This document shows positions 33,515 to 42,594 of a stretch of 64,000 bases of DNA, in pieces. The notes under the pieces are model-generated. The model worked only from the letters and a program-made list of their open reading frames with translations. It ran no database searches and was not told the origin of the DNA. The first letter of the stretch is position 1. The number at the start of each line of letters is the position of its first letter. The DNA lies in the NCBI RefSeq assembly GCF_014268505.2, contig NZ_JABWQP020000017.1:1-64000 (forward strand), written 5' to 3'. The position numbers were made by a program, and so were the translations under genes. This DNA comes from Pseudomonas khorasanensis (GTDB lineage Bacteria > Pseudomonadota > Gammaproteobacteria > Pseudomonadales > Pseudomonadaceae).

Positions 33515-34530
33515 GCCGTCGCTCCAGCACGCAAGCTGCTGAACAACGCTTGCAGTTCCGCCAGTTCGGGACGACGCGCGATCACCGCTTCTATATAAGA
33601 GAAGAAACGTGGCACGTCCGCGAGGTAGCGTGGCTTGCCGTCGCGGTGACAGATGCGCGCGAAAATGCCGATGACCTTCAAATGACGCTGCACGCCCATC
33701 AGATCGCTGGCGCGCAGAAAGTCTTCGAAATCAGCCTGCACGGGAATGTCCAGCGCCGAGGCTTGCTGCCAATAACTTTCCAGCCAACCGCGTACACGCT
33801 CTTCAGGCCAACTGAGGAAGGCGTCTTTGAACAGGCAAGTCACGTCGTAAGTCACCGGGCCATAGACCGCGTCCTGAAAATCCAGCACACCAGGGTTCGG
33901 CTCGCTGAGCATCAGGTTGCGCGGCATGTAGTCGCGGTGCACCAGTACTTTCGGCTGGGCCAGCGCGCTGTCGATCAACAAGTCACTAACTTGCTGCCAC
34001 TGCTGTTGCTGGGCGGCATCGAATTCGACGCCAAGCTCACGCTTGACGTACCACTCAGGGAACAACTCCAGTTCACGGCGCAACAAGGCGACGTCGTAGC
34101 TCGGCAACGGCGCAACCATTGGCAACTGTTGAAAAGCCAACAGTGCTTGCAAGGCATCGTGGAATAACGCGTCGGCATTTTCGCCATCGATCACGTCGAG
34201 ATAGGTCTTGTTGCCCAGGTCATTGAGCAAAAGAAAACCGCGATCGAGGTCTTCGGCATAAATTTTCGGCACATTTATTCCGGATTTCGCCAGCAGAAAG
34301 GCGATATCCACGAACGGTTTGCAGTTTTCCTGCGGTGGCGGCGCGTCCATCACGACGAAGCTGCGACCGCCGCCCTCCCACCGGAAGTAACGGCGGAAAC
34401 TCGCGTCGCTACTGGCCGCGATCAACGTGGCCGGGGGCACGGCGCCCCAGCCCTGCTCGGCAAACAGCTTTGCCAACTGTTCATCGAGCCAAACTTTCAG
34501 GTGTTGCAAGCGTACATCTTGGTCAGGCAT
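33511..34530 (-). CDS. amgK: Anomeric MurNAc/GlcNAc kinase
   Basis: Phosphorylates MurNAc at C1 to feed MurU. The 339-residue protein has an aminoglycoside phosphotransferase-like fold: FVVMDAPPPQE near the nucleotide site, the catalytic loop VLVHRDYMPRNLML, and VLDFQDAVYGPVTYDVTCL in place of the DFG segment. It is divergent from lptD with 130 bp between start codons. Confidence 0.95.
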   Translation of the reverse strand: MPDQDVRLQHLKVWLDEQLAKLFAEQGWGAVPPATLIAASSDASFRRYFRWEGGGRSFVVMDAPPPQENCKPFVDIAFLLAKSGINVPKIYAEDLDRGFLLLNDLGNKTYLDVIDGENADALFHDALQALLAFQQLPMVAPLPSYDVALLRRELELFPEWYVKRELGVEFDAAQQQQWQQVSDLLIDSALAQPKVLVHRDYMPRNLMLSEPNPGVLDFQDAVYGPVTYDVTCLFKDAFLSWPEERVRGWLESYWQQASALDIPVQADFEDFLRASDLMGVQRHLKVIGIFARICHRDGKPRYLADVPRFFSYIEAVIARRPELAELQALFSSLRAGATA

Positions 34531-34660
34531 TGCAAGGGTCTCCGACGGCGCTAGCCGTCAAGCGGGTCATGCTTTATTATCCAGCATCTTTTTCAGACCA
34601 TCGAGAGGCGTGCGGCCCACACCGCGGGCAGATGGCACGCAGGAAGCCCGGACTAATAAG

Positions 34661-37462
34661 ATGGCATTGAAATCCCCCGCGTTTCGTAAAAAATTTCCGT
34701 TGTTGGTAACCGGCAGTCTGCTGGCTATGCAACCTCTGGCCAGTCAATTCGTTGTTGCCGCCGAGCAGTATGACTGCTCCGTCTCGGCTTCGGGTGGCTG
34801 GGACTGTGCGCCCAAGTCGCCCGCCGCGGCGTTGCCGCCGCGTCCGGTGCATGACGGCAGTGCCGTCAGCGCCGCCGGTGACACCCCGGCCGACAACGGT
34901 TCCAGCGCAGAGACCGGCCCGAAAACCGCTCTGGTCACCGAAGCCAAGGGCCGTGGCCTGAAATCCCGTAGCGAAGACTACAGTCACCTCGACTGGGTTC
35001 CGCGCGAGAAGCTCACTGCCGCGCAACTGGCCGAAACCGGTCCTTACTGCTCTGGTTCCTATATCGAACCAATTCGTCCCGGCATGAATGACAAGACGAA
35101 TAAAAGTGACGCGCCGACCTTCATCGGTGCCAAAGCGTCGCGTTATGAGCAGGACACCCAGGTCGCCAGCCTCGCCGGTGACGTGATCATGCGACAGGGC
35201 AGCATGCAGGTCGAAGCCGACGAGGCGAACCTGTATCAGGCCGAAAGCCGCGGCGAACTGGCCGGCAACGTACGCATCCGCGACAACGGTGCGCTGATCG
35301 TCGGCGACCACGCCGATGTGCAGCTCGACACCGGTGAAGCCAAGGTCGACAACGCCGAATACGTGATGCACAAATCACGCATCCGCGGTAACGCGCTGTA
35401 CGCCAAGCGCGCCGAAAACGCGATCATCCGCTTGAAGGACGGCACGTACACCACGTGCGAACCGAACAGCAATGCGTGGCAGCTCAAAGGCAACAACATC
35501 ACTTTGAACCCGGCCACCGGTTTCGGTACCGCGACCAACGTGACGCTGCGCGTAAAAGACATTCCGATTCTGTACACGCCGTACATCTACTTCCCGATCG
35601 ACGACCGTCGCCAGTCGGGCTTCCTGCCGCCGACCATCGGCAGCGGCACCGACACCGGCTTCATGCTGGTCACCCCGTATTACTTCAACCTGGCGCCTAA
35701 CTACGACGCCACGTTGTATCCGCGTTACATGAGCAAGCGCGGCATGCTGGTGGAAGGCGAGTTCCGCTACCTGACCAAATCGAGTGAAGGTCAGTTCGGT
35801 GCCGCGTATCTGAATGACGAAGATGACGAACGCAAACGCCAGAGCGATTACAAAGACACTCGCTACATGTACAACTGGCAGCACAAGGGCGGTCTCGACT
35901 CCCGTGTGCTCACAGAAGTTGACTACACCAAGATCAGCGATCCGTATTACTTCCAGGATCTGCAGACCGATCAGATTGGTGTGAAGAGCGACGATTTCGT
36001 CAATCAGCAGGGCGCTGTCACTTATCGTGGCGACAGCTATACCGCACGCTTGAACGCCCAGCAGTACCAGCTGGCTACCGTTTCCAACATCACCCCGTAT
36101 GGTCGCCTGCCGCAGATCACGTTCAATGGTCAGCTGCCGTACCATCCGGAAGGTCTGAATTTCGACTACGAAACCGAGTTGGTGCGTTTCGACCGTGACC
36201 TGCGCAGCGGCACGTTTGTACAGGAAGACGGCGTCACCACCGAGTCGCGCCTGGACAACAACATCACCGGTCTGGCCCGTGCCAACGGCGATCGTCTGAA
36301 CCTGAAGCCTGGCGTCAGCCTGCCGATGAACTGGACGTATGGCTTCCTGAAGCCTTCGCTCAAATACCAGTACACGCAATATCAGCTCGATCTGGATAAC
36401 ACCGGCAAGTCGCAGATCGATGCGATGAGCGCTGAGCAAAGAAAGCTCAACGGCGAGTTCGACACCAACCAGAACCGCGGCGTACCCATCGCCAGCATCG
36501 ACGGTGGTCTCTACTTCGATCGCAACACGTCCTACTTTGGCAAGAACTACCGCCAAACGCTGGAACCACGCCTCTTCTACCTCTATGTACCGGAGAAAGA
36601 TCAGGAAGACATTCCAGTATTCGACACCAGCGAATACACCTTCAACTACGCCTCGCTGTTCCGCGACAACCGTTTCTCAGGCGCCGACCGTGTCGGCGAC
36701 GAGAACAAACTGTCGCTGGGCGTGACCAGCCGCTGGATCGAAGACAACGGTTTCGAACGTCAACGCATCAGTGTGGGCCAGGCCTTGTACTTCAAGGATC
36801 GCAAGGTTCAACTGCCAGGCATCGCGTTCAACGATCGTGACGACGCGAAATCCAACGTTTCGCCTTACGCGCTGGAATACGAATACCGCTGGAACCGCGA
36901 CTGGCGCACCACGGCCGATTACAACTGGGATCCGGACAGCCGCAGCCCACGTTCCGGCAGCGCGATGTTCCACTACCAGCCTGAAGACAACCCGAACAAG
37001 GTCGTCAACGTCGGTTACCGCTATCGCAACGACCAGGTCCGTTACGACCAGAACACCGGCCGATGGACTGTGGGCGGCGGTGACTACGGCACCCCGGGTC
37101 AGCCTGGCTACGTGAAGGACTACTACAAGATCCAGCAGCATGACTTCTCGGTCATCTGGCCGATCGTTCCGCAGTGGAACGCCATCAGCCGCTGGCAGTA
37201 CGACTACAACCGCAACCGTACGCTGGAAGCTTTCGGTGGTTTCGAATACGACAACTGCTGCTGGAAACTGCGTCTGATCAACCGTTACTGGGTTTCCTAT
37301 GACGAGTTCAGCCAGGAAGCTCCGCAAAACGAAAAAGGCGACCATGGCGTCTTCCTCCAAATTGTTCTGAAGGGACTCGGCGGCCTGACTGGCGCCAAGG
37401 TAGAGAGCTTCCTCGACAAAGGCATTCAAGGTTATCGTGAACGTGAAGACCAAGCTTTCTGA
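34661..37462 (+). CDS. lptD: LPS-assembly protein LptD
   Basis: Outer-membrane barrel that inserts lipopolysaccharide into the outer leaflet with LptE. The start at 34661 gives MALKSPAFRKKFPLLVTGSL; 78 upstream in-frame codons overlap antisense amgK and are rejected. It has 933 residues. Order: signal peptide to about VVAA, a Pro/Ala-rich N-terminal stretch, a jellyroll OstA domain (around DVIMRQGSMQVEADEANLYQ), then a large beta-barrel. Cysteines occur near the N terminus (YDCSV, WDCAP) and as a C-terminal pair (FEYDNCCWKLR), as needed for the LptD disulfides. surA overlaps its 3' end. Confidence 0.96.
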   Translation: MALKSPAFRKKFPLLVTGSLLAMQPLASQFVVAAEQYDCSVSASGGWDCAPKSPAAALPPRPVHDGSAVSAAGDTPADNGSSAETGPKTALVTEAKGRGLKSRSEDYSHLDWVPREKLTAAQLAETGPYCSGSYIEPIRPGMNDKTNKSDAPTFIGAKASRYEQDTQVASLAGDVIMRQGSMQVEADEANLYQAESRGELAGNVRIRDNGALIVGDHADVQLDTGEAKVDNAEYVMHKSRIRGNALYAKRAENAIIRLKDGTYTTCEPNSNAWQLKGNNITLNPATGFGTATNVTLRVKDIPILYTPYIYFPIDDRRQSGFLPPTIGSGTDTGFMLVTPYYFNLAPNYDATLYPRYMSKRGMLVEGEFRYLTKSSEGQFGAAYLNDEDDERKRQSDYKDTRYMYNWQHKGGLDSRVLTEVDYTKISDPYYFQDLQTDQIGVKSDDFVNQQGAVTYRGDSYTARLNAQQYQLATVSNITPYGRLPQITFNGQLPYHPEGLNFDYETELVRFDRDLRSGTFVQEDGVTTESRLDNNITGLARANGDRLNLKPGVSLPMNWTYGFLKPSLKYQYTQYQLDLDNTGKSQIDAMSAEQRKLNGEFDTNQNRGVPIASIDGGLYFDRNTSYFGKNYRQTLEPRLFYLYVPEKDQEDIPVFDTSEYTFNYASLFRDNRFSGADRVGDENKLSLGVTSRWIEDNGFERQRISVGQALYFKDRKVQLPGIAFNDRDDAKSNVSPYALEYEYRWNRDWRTTADYNWDPDSRSPRSGSAMFHYQPEDNPNKVVNVGYRYRNDQVRYDQNTGRWTVGGGDYGTPGQPGYVKDYYKIQQHDFSVIWPIVPQWNAISRWQYDYNRNRTLEAFGGFEYDNCCWKLRLINRYWVSYDEFSQEAPQNEKGDHGVFLQIVLKGLGGLTGAKVESFLDKGIQGYREREDQAF

Positions 37463-38759
37463 TTGTCTGCGCCCGCTGATGCTGGGCGCGTTGTTCCTGG
37501 GTACGGCGGCCAACGCCGCCGTACAACCGATCGATAAGGTGGTGGCGATCGTCGACAACGACGTGGTCATGCAGAGCCAACTGGACCAGCGCGTTCATGA
37601 AGTTCAGCAGACCATCGCCAAGCGCGGTGGTGGCTCGCCGCCACCGGGCGTGCTGGATCAGCAGGTGCTCGAGCGCCTGATCGTTGAAAACCTGCAACTG
37701 CAGATCGGCGAACGTTCCGGCATCCGCATCACCGACGAAGAGCTCAACCAGGCGGTTGGCACCATTGCCCAGCGCAACAACATGAGTGTTGATCAGTTCC
37801 GCGCTGCGCTGGCTCGCGATGGCTTGTCCTATGACGACGCCCGCGAACAGATCCGCCGCGAAATGGTCATCAGCCGTGTGCGTCAGCGCCGCGTGGCCGA
37901 ACGCATCCAGGTCTCCGAACAGGAAGTGAAGAACTTCCTCGCCTCCGACCTGGGCAAGATGCAGTTGTCCGAAGAATTGCACCTGGCCAACATCCTGATC
38001 CCGACCCCGGAAAGCGCCAACTCTGAAGCGATTCAGAACGCCGCGCGTCAGGCCATGGAGGTTTACCAGCAGCTCAAGCAAGGCGCTGACTTCGGTCAGA
38101 TGGCCGTTGCCAGATCCGGTAGCGACAACGCCCTGGAAGGCGGCGAGATGGGCTGGCGTAAAGCCGCACAGTTGCCACCGCCGTTCGACCGCGAGCTGAG
38201 CAGCATGGCCGTCGGCGACATCACTCAGCCTGCACGTACTCCGGGCGGCTTCATCATTCTGAAGTTGCTGGGCAAACGTGGCGGCGAAGCCCAGATGCGC
38301 GACGAAGTGCATGTGCGCCACATCCTGGTCAAGCCAAGTCCGATTCGCGACGAAGCCAAGACCAAGGCACTGGTTCAATCGCTGTATGACCGCATCACCG
38401 CTGGTGAAGACTTTGCCGAGCTGGCGAAAAACTACTCGGAAGATCCGGGTTCCGCCCTCAACGGCGGCGACCTGAACTGGATCGACCCGAACGTGCTGGT
38501 GCCGGAATTCCGCGAAGTGATGGCTTCGACACCACAAGGTCAGCTGTCCAAGCCATTCCAGACCCAATACGGCTGGCACGTGCTGGAAGTCCTCGGCCGT
38601 CGCGCCACTGACAGCACTGAACAGGCCCGTGAGCAGCAAGCCATGACCGTACTGCGTAATCGCAAATACGACGAAGAGCTGCAAACCTGGCTGCGTCAGA
38701 TCCGCGATGAAGCGTACGTAGAGATCAAACTCCCTGGTGCAGACCAGGCAGCGCAGTGA
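37437..38759 (+). CDS. surA: Periplasmic chaperone/peptidyl-prolyl isomerase SurA
   Basis: Escorts outer-membrane proteins, including LptD, to the Bam complex. 440 residues from the GTG at 37437; a second GTG at 37443 is equally possible. The signal peptide ends near LGTAANA. The N-terminal chaperone region is followed by two parvulin domains (LHLANILIPTPES and VHVRHILVKPSP). The start lies inside lptD by 26 nt, so the two are translationally linked. Confidence 0.95.
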   Translation: MNVKTKLSDCLRPLMLGALFLGTAANAAVQPIDKVVAIVDNDVVMQSQLDQRVHEVQQTIAKRGGGSPPPGVLDQQVLERLIVENLQLQIGERSGIRITDEELNQAVGTIAQRNNMSVDQFRAALARDGLSYDDAREQIRREMVISRVRQRRVAERIQVSEQEVKNFLASDLGKMQLSEELHLANILIPTPESANSEAIQNAARQAMEVYQQLKQGADFGQMAVARSGSDNALEGGEMGWRKAAQLPPPFDRELSSMAVGDITQPARTPGGFIILKLLGKRGGEAQMRDEVHVRHILVKPSPIRDEAKTKALVQSLYDRITAGEDFAELAKNYSEDPGSALNGGDLNWIDPNVLVPEFREVMASTPQGQLSKPFQTQYGWHVLEVLGRRATDSTEQAREQQAMTVLRNRKYDEELQTWLRQIRDEAYVEIKLPGADQAAQ

Positions 38760-39745
38760 AACCCAAGCGTTTCGCGCTGACACCCGGCGAACCAGCCGGC
38801 ATTGGTCCCGACCTGTGCCTGCTGCTCGCCTCGCAAGCCCAGCCACATCCCCTGATTGCCATCACCAGCCGCGACCTGCTCCTTGAGCGGGCCGCGCAGC
38901 TGGGGCTGGCTGTCACTTTGCTGGATGTAGGGCTCGACCGTTGGCCTGATGCTCCGGCGCCGGCCAACAGCCTGTACGTCTGGGATACTCCACTCAGCGC
39001 CCCCGTGGTCGCGGGACAACTGGACAAGGCCAACGCGGCTTTCGTCCTCGAAACCCTGACCCGTGCCGGCAATGGCTGCCTGAAGGCTGACTTTGCCGGA
39101 ATGATCACCGCACCGGTCCACAAGGGCGTGATCAACGAGTCCGGCATCGCGTTTTCCGGACACACCGAATTCCTCGCTGACCTGACTCACTCCGCACAAG
39201 TGGTGATGATGCTCGCCACCCGCGGCTTGCGCGTAGCGCTGGTCACCACTCACCTGCCGCTGCGCGAGATTGCCGATGCGATCACTGCGGAACGACTGGA
39301 GCGGGTCACGCGGATTCTGCACGCCGACCTGCAAGACAAATTCGGCATTGCCCAGCCGCGAATCCTGGTGTGCGGACTCAACCCGCACGCCGGTGAAGGC
39401 GGACATCTGGGCCATGAAGAAATCGACATCATCGAACCGACATTAGAGCGCCTGCGCGGCGAGGGCATGGACCTTCGTGGCCCGCTGCCTGCCGACACTC
39501 TGTTTACCCCCAAATATCTGGAGCACTGCGATGCAGTGCTGGCGATGTACCACGACCAGGGCTTGCCCGTGCTGAAGTACAAAGGCTTCGGCGCTGCCGT
39601 CAACGTGACGCTCGGCCTGCCGATCATCCGCACGTCGGTCGACCACGGCACCGCCCTCGATCTGGCCGGCAGCGGCAAGATCGACACCGGCAGCCTGCAA
39701 GTCGCCCTGGAAACCGCCTACCAGATGGCCGAGACCCGTTTATGA
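38756..39745 (+). CDS. pdxA: 4-hydroxythreonine-4-phosphate dehydrogenase
   Basis: Pyridoxal phosphate biosynthesis enzyme of 329 residues. It has a GTG start that overlaps the surA stop by 4 nt. Metal-binding histidines are in MITAPVHKGVINESG and MYHDQGLPVLKYKGFG. FTPGEPAGIGP-like ALTPGEPAGIGPDLCLLL opens the protein. It sits in the conserved surA-pdxA-rsmA-apaG-apaH cluster. Confidence 0.96.
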   Translation: MKPKRFALTPGEPAGIGPDLCLLLASQAQPHPLIAITSRDLLLERAAQLGLAVTLLDVGLDRWPDAPAPANSLYVWDTPLSAPVVAGQLDKANAAFVLETLTRAGNGCLKADFAGMITAPVHKGVINESGIAFSGHTEFLADLTHSAQVVMMLATRGLRVALVTTHLPLREIADAITAERLERVTRILHADLQDKFGIAQPRILVCGLNPHAGEGGHLGHEEIDIIEPTLERLRGEGMDLRGPLPADTLFTPKYLEHCDAVLAMYHDQGLPVLKYKGFGAAVNVTLGLPIIRTSVDHGTALDLAGSGKIDTGSLQVALETAYQMAETRL

Positions 39746-40560
39746 ACGAGCAATACCAACACAAGGCGCGCAAACGCTTTGGCCAGAACTTCCTGCACGA
39801 TGCCGGCGTTATCGACCGCATCCTGCGCTCCATCCATGCCAAACCCGACGATCGTCTGCTGGAAATCGGCCCGGGCCAGGGTGCCCTGACCCAGGGTTTG
39901 CTCGGCTCCGGCGCGCAACTCGACGTGGTCGAACTCGACAAGGATCTGATCCCGATCCTCAACCAGCAGTTTGCCGGCATGAGCAATTTCAACCTGCATC
40001 AGGGCGATGCGCTGAAATTTGACTTCAATACGCTCAACGCCGCGCCGAACAGCCTGCGCGTAGTGGGCAACCTGCCGTACAACATCTCGACACCACTGAT
40101 TTTCCACCTGCTGAACAACGCCGGCATCATTCGCGACATGCATTTCATGCTGCAGAAAGAAGTGGTCGAGCGTCTGGCTGCAGGTCCGGGTGGCGGTGAC
40201 TGGGGTCGCCTGTCGATCATGGTCCAGTATCACTGCCGCGTGGAACATCTGTTCAACGTCGGCCCGGGCGCGTTCAACCCGCCGCCGAAGGTCGACTCAG
40301 CGATCGTTCGTCTGGTGCCGCATGCGGTATTGCCGCACCCGGCCAAGGACCATCGCCTGCTTGAGCGTGTCGTTCGTGAAGCGTTCAATCAGCGCCGCAA
40401 AACCCTGCGCAATACGCTCAAGCAATTGCTCAGCAATGCCGAGATCGAAGCCGCCGGCGTTGATGGGAGCCTGCGCCCGGAACAACTGGATCTGGCCGCT
40501 TTCGTACGCCTGGCCGACCAGCTGGCGGTACAAGTCCCCGTCACCCCCGCCGTCGACTGA
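39742..40560 (+). CDS. rsmA: 16S rRNA dimethyladenosine transferase
   Basis: Also called KsgA. Dimethylates two adjacent adenines in helix 45 of 16S rRNA. It has 272 residues: ARKRFGQNFLHD at the N terminus, SAM motif LEIGPGQGALTQGLL, catalytic NLPYNIST, and the C-terminal RRKTLRNTLKQLL. The start codon overlaps the pdxA stop (ATGA). Confidence 0.97.
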   Translation: MNEQYQHKARKRFGQNFLHDAGVIDRILRSIHAKPDDRLLEIGPGQGALTQGLLGSGAQLDVVELDKDLIPILNQQFAGMSNFNLHQGDALKFDFNTLNAAPNSLRVVGNLPYNISTPLIFHLLNNAGIIRDMHFMLQKEVVERLAAGPGGGDWGRLSIMVQYHCRVEHLFNVGPGAFNPPPKVDSAIVRLVPHAVLPHPAKDHRLLERVVREAFNQRRKTLRNTLKQLLSNAEIEAAGVDGSLRPEQLDLAAFVRLADQLAVQVPVTPAVD

Positions 40561-40673
40561 TTGGCGATGCGCGCTATCGGGCAGAACACCACTCTGGTTT
40601 ACTGCCCGATACTTGCCTAGACTGATTCCCCATCAGCTACGCCCCGCGTTCCGCTTCGTTAAGGCCTTCTTGC

Positions 40674-41054
40674 ATGTCCGATTCCCGTTATCAGGTTGAT
40701 GTCAGCGTCGTTACCCACTATCTGGCAGACCAATCGCAACCCGAACACGACCGCTTTGCCTTCGCCTATACCATCACCGTGAAGAACAACGGCCAGCTTG
40801 CGGCCAAGCTGTTGTCGCGGCACTGGGTGATCACAGATGGTGACGGCCATGTCGAGGAAGTTCGCGGTGAAGGCGTCGTCGGCCAGAAGCCGCTGATCGC
40901 CGTCGGCGAGAGCCATACCTATACCAGCGGCACGGTGATGACCACCAAGGTGGGCACCATGCAGGGTACTTATGAAATGGTCGCCGACGACGGCAAGCAT
41001 TTCGCTGCGATCATCAAGCCGTTTCGCCTCGCCGTGCCGGGAGCCCTGCACTGA
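40674..41054 (+). CDS. apaG: ApaG (DUF525) protein
   Basis: Fibronectin III-like domain protein of 126 residues, usually encoded next to apaH; the biochemical role is not settled. Conserved blocks are FAYTITVKNNGQLAAKLLSR, HWVITDGDGHVEEVRGEGVV and GTMQGTYEMVADDG. Its stop shares one base with the apaH start. The 113 nt after rsmA contain no recognisable gene. Confidence 0.95.
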   Translation: MSDSRYQVDVSVVTHYLADQSQPEHDRFAFAYTITVKNNGQLAAKLLSRHWVITDGDGHVEEVRGEGVVGQKPLIAVGESHTYTSGTVMTTKVGTMQGTYEMVADDGKHFAAIIKPFRLAVPGALH

Positions 41055-41935
41055 TGACGACGTACGCCGTCGGTGACCTGCAAGGCTGCCTCGAACCGCT
41101 CAAATGCCTGCTCAGGCAAGTCGCCTTTGATCCGGCACTCGATCGGCTGTGGCTGGTCGGTGATCTGGTCAACCGTGGCCCGCAATCCCTGGAGACCTTG
41201 CGCTTTCTATATGGCATGCGCGAATCGCTGGTTTGCGTGCTCGGCAATCACGACCTGCATTTGCTGGCCGCCGCGAAAAAAATTGAGCGCTTGAAGAAAA
41301 GCGACACCTTGCGCGAAATCATCGAGGCGCCCGACGGCCCGCAACTGATGGAATGGTTGCGCCAGCAGAAGCTGATGCATTACGACGAAATGCGCGATGT
41401 CGCCATGGTCCACGCCGGCATCCCGCCTCAGTGGTCGCTGCGCCGGGCATTGAAGTGCGCGGCCGAAGTCGAGACCGCCCTGCGCGACGACAACGTTTTC
41501 CCCGCCTACCTCGACGGCATGTACGGTAACGAGCCGGCGAAATGGGACAACGATCTCAAAGGCATCGACCGTCTGCGCGTGATCACCAATTACTTCACGC
41601 GCATGCGCTTCTGCACCGCAGAAGGCAAGCTCGACCTCAAGAGCAAGGAAGGCCTCGACACCGCCCCGCCCGGCTACAAGCCGTGGTTCCAGCACAAGGA
41701 ACGCAAAACCCGAGGCCTGCGCATCATCTTCGGTCACTGGGCGGCACTCGAAGGCAATATTCATGAGCCGGGCATCTCGGCGCTGGACACCGGTTGCGTC
41801 TGGGGCGGCAGCTTGACCCTGATGAACGTCGACAGCGGCGAGCGTCTCTCGTGCAAATGCGATGAACACGGCGGCCTCGCGCCCTCCTTCGCGCCATCTA
41901 TCCCCGAATCTTCGCCAGTCGGCGCACCGCGTTAG
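41054..41935 (+). CDS. apaH: Diadenosine tetraphosphatase
   Basis: Symmetrically hydrolyses Ap4A and can decap Np4-RNAs in the E. coli model. The 293-residue metallophosphatase carries GDLQGCLEP, GDLVNRGPQS, LGNHDLHLLA and the later histidine in FGHWAALEG. It overlaps apaG by one base. The C-terminal ~25 residues are Pro/Ser-rich and likely disordered. Confidence 0.96.
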   Translation: MTTYAVGDLQGCLEPLKCLLRQVAFDPALDRLWLVGDLVNRGPQSLETLRFLYGMRESLVCVLGNHDLHLLAAAKKIERLKKSDTLREIIEAPDGPQLMEWLRQQKLMHYDEMRDVAMVHAGIPPQWSLRRALKCAAEVETALRDDNVFPAYLDGMYGNEPAKWDNDLKGIDRLRVITNYFTRMRFCTAEGKLDLKSKEGLDTAPPGYKPWFQHKERKTRGLRIIFGHWAALEGNIHEPGISALDTGCVWGGSLTLMNVDSGERLSCKCDEHGGLAPSFAPSIPESSPVGAPR

Positions 41936-41968
41936 ACTGCACATTCAGTTGAGCAACAGGAATACGCC

Positions 41969-42298
41969 ATGACCGAATTCAAACGAATCCCTCCCGAGCA
42001 GGCCCAGGCCCTGCGTGAGCAAGGCGCAGTCGTCGTCGATGTGCGCGATCCGCAAACCTATGCTGCCAGCCATATTCCCGGCTCTCAGCACCTGGACAAC
42101 CACTCCATTGCCGATTTCATCCGCAACGCCGACCTCGATGCGCCGGTAGTAGTGGTCTGCTATCACGGCAACTCCAGCCAAAGCGCTGCCGGCTACCTGA
42201 TCAGCCAAGGCTTCACCGACGTCTACAGCATGGATGGCGGCTTCGAGCTGTGGCGTACGATTTATCCGTCGGAAACCGCGCAGGAAGCTGCCGAATAA
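41969..42298 (+). CDS. glpE: Thiosulfate sulfurtransferase GlpE
   Basis: Single-domain rhodanese of 109 residues. The active-site cysteine loop is VVVCYHGNSSQSAAGYL. VVVDVRDPQTYAASHIPGS is the rhodanese CH2A signature. It probably transfers sulfane sulfur to small acceptors or thioredoxin. It is downstream of apaH by 33 nt and may share the transcript. Confidence 0.94.
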   Translation: MTEFKRIPPEQAQALREQGAVVVDVRDPQTYAASHIPGSQHLDNHSIADFIRNADLDAPVVVVCYHGNSSQSAAGYLISQGFTDVYSMDGGFELWRTIYPSETAQEAAE

Positions 42299-42594
42299 TT
42301 TTTTTGTCACGCGCAGGCCCCGGCTCCCGTGGCCCTGCGCGGAGCAGACGAACGGTCTGCCACAACTAATTACGTATCTCGCCTTTACCTCCTGAATTCC
42401 CAACTATCCTTAAGCGCAGGCCATCCAAATCAGGGGAGAGCCGGTACACCGGCGCGCGGGTCATCGGGAGTAGCTTTCGCGGTTTGTCTACCGTGGGAGA
42501 ATTCTGGGGGGTAAACAGCAGCTGCCACAGCGGCTGCTGCCAGCATCGACTGAGTGATCCGGCGTCGGCTCCACGTATCGAGCGAGGTGACGTC
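42299..42594 (+). promoter_or_regulatory. prkA promoter and long leader
   Basis: 296-bp gap. CTATCCTTAA (42404-42413) resembles a stationary-phase sigma-S -10 element. If used, the prkA leader would be about 180 nt. It would include the stem CAGCAGC (42516-42522)/GCTGCTG (42533-42539) and end in the Shine-Dalgarno GAGGTGA before the ATG at 42595. A GC-rich inverted repeat (CGCGCAGG 42310-42317/CCTGCGCG 42334-42341) follows glpE and could terminate it. No paired -35 was identified. Confidence 0.4.

Noticed and set aside
34427..34660. Upstream in-frame extension of lptD
   Set aside because: It overlaps the antisense amgK gene and gives no signal peptide. The ATG at 34661 yields a proper signal sequence.
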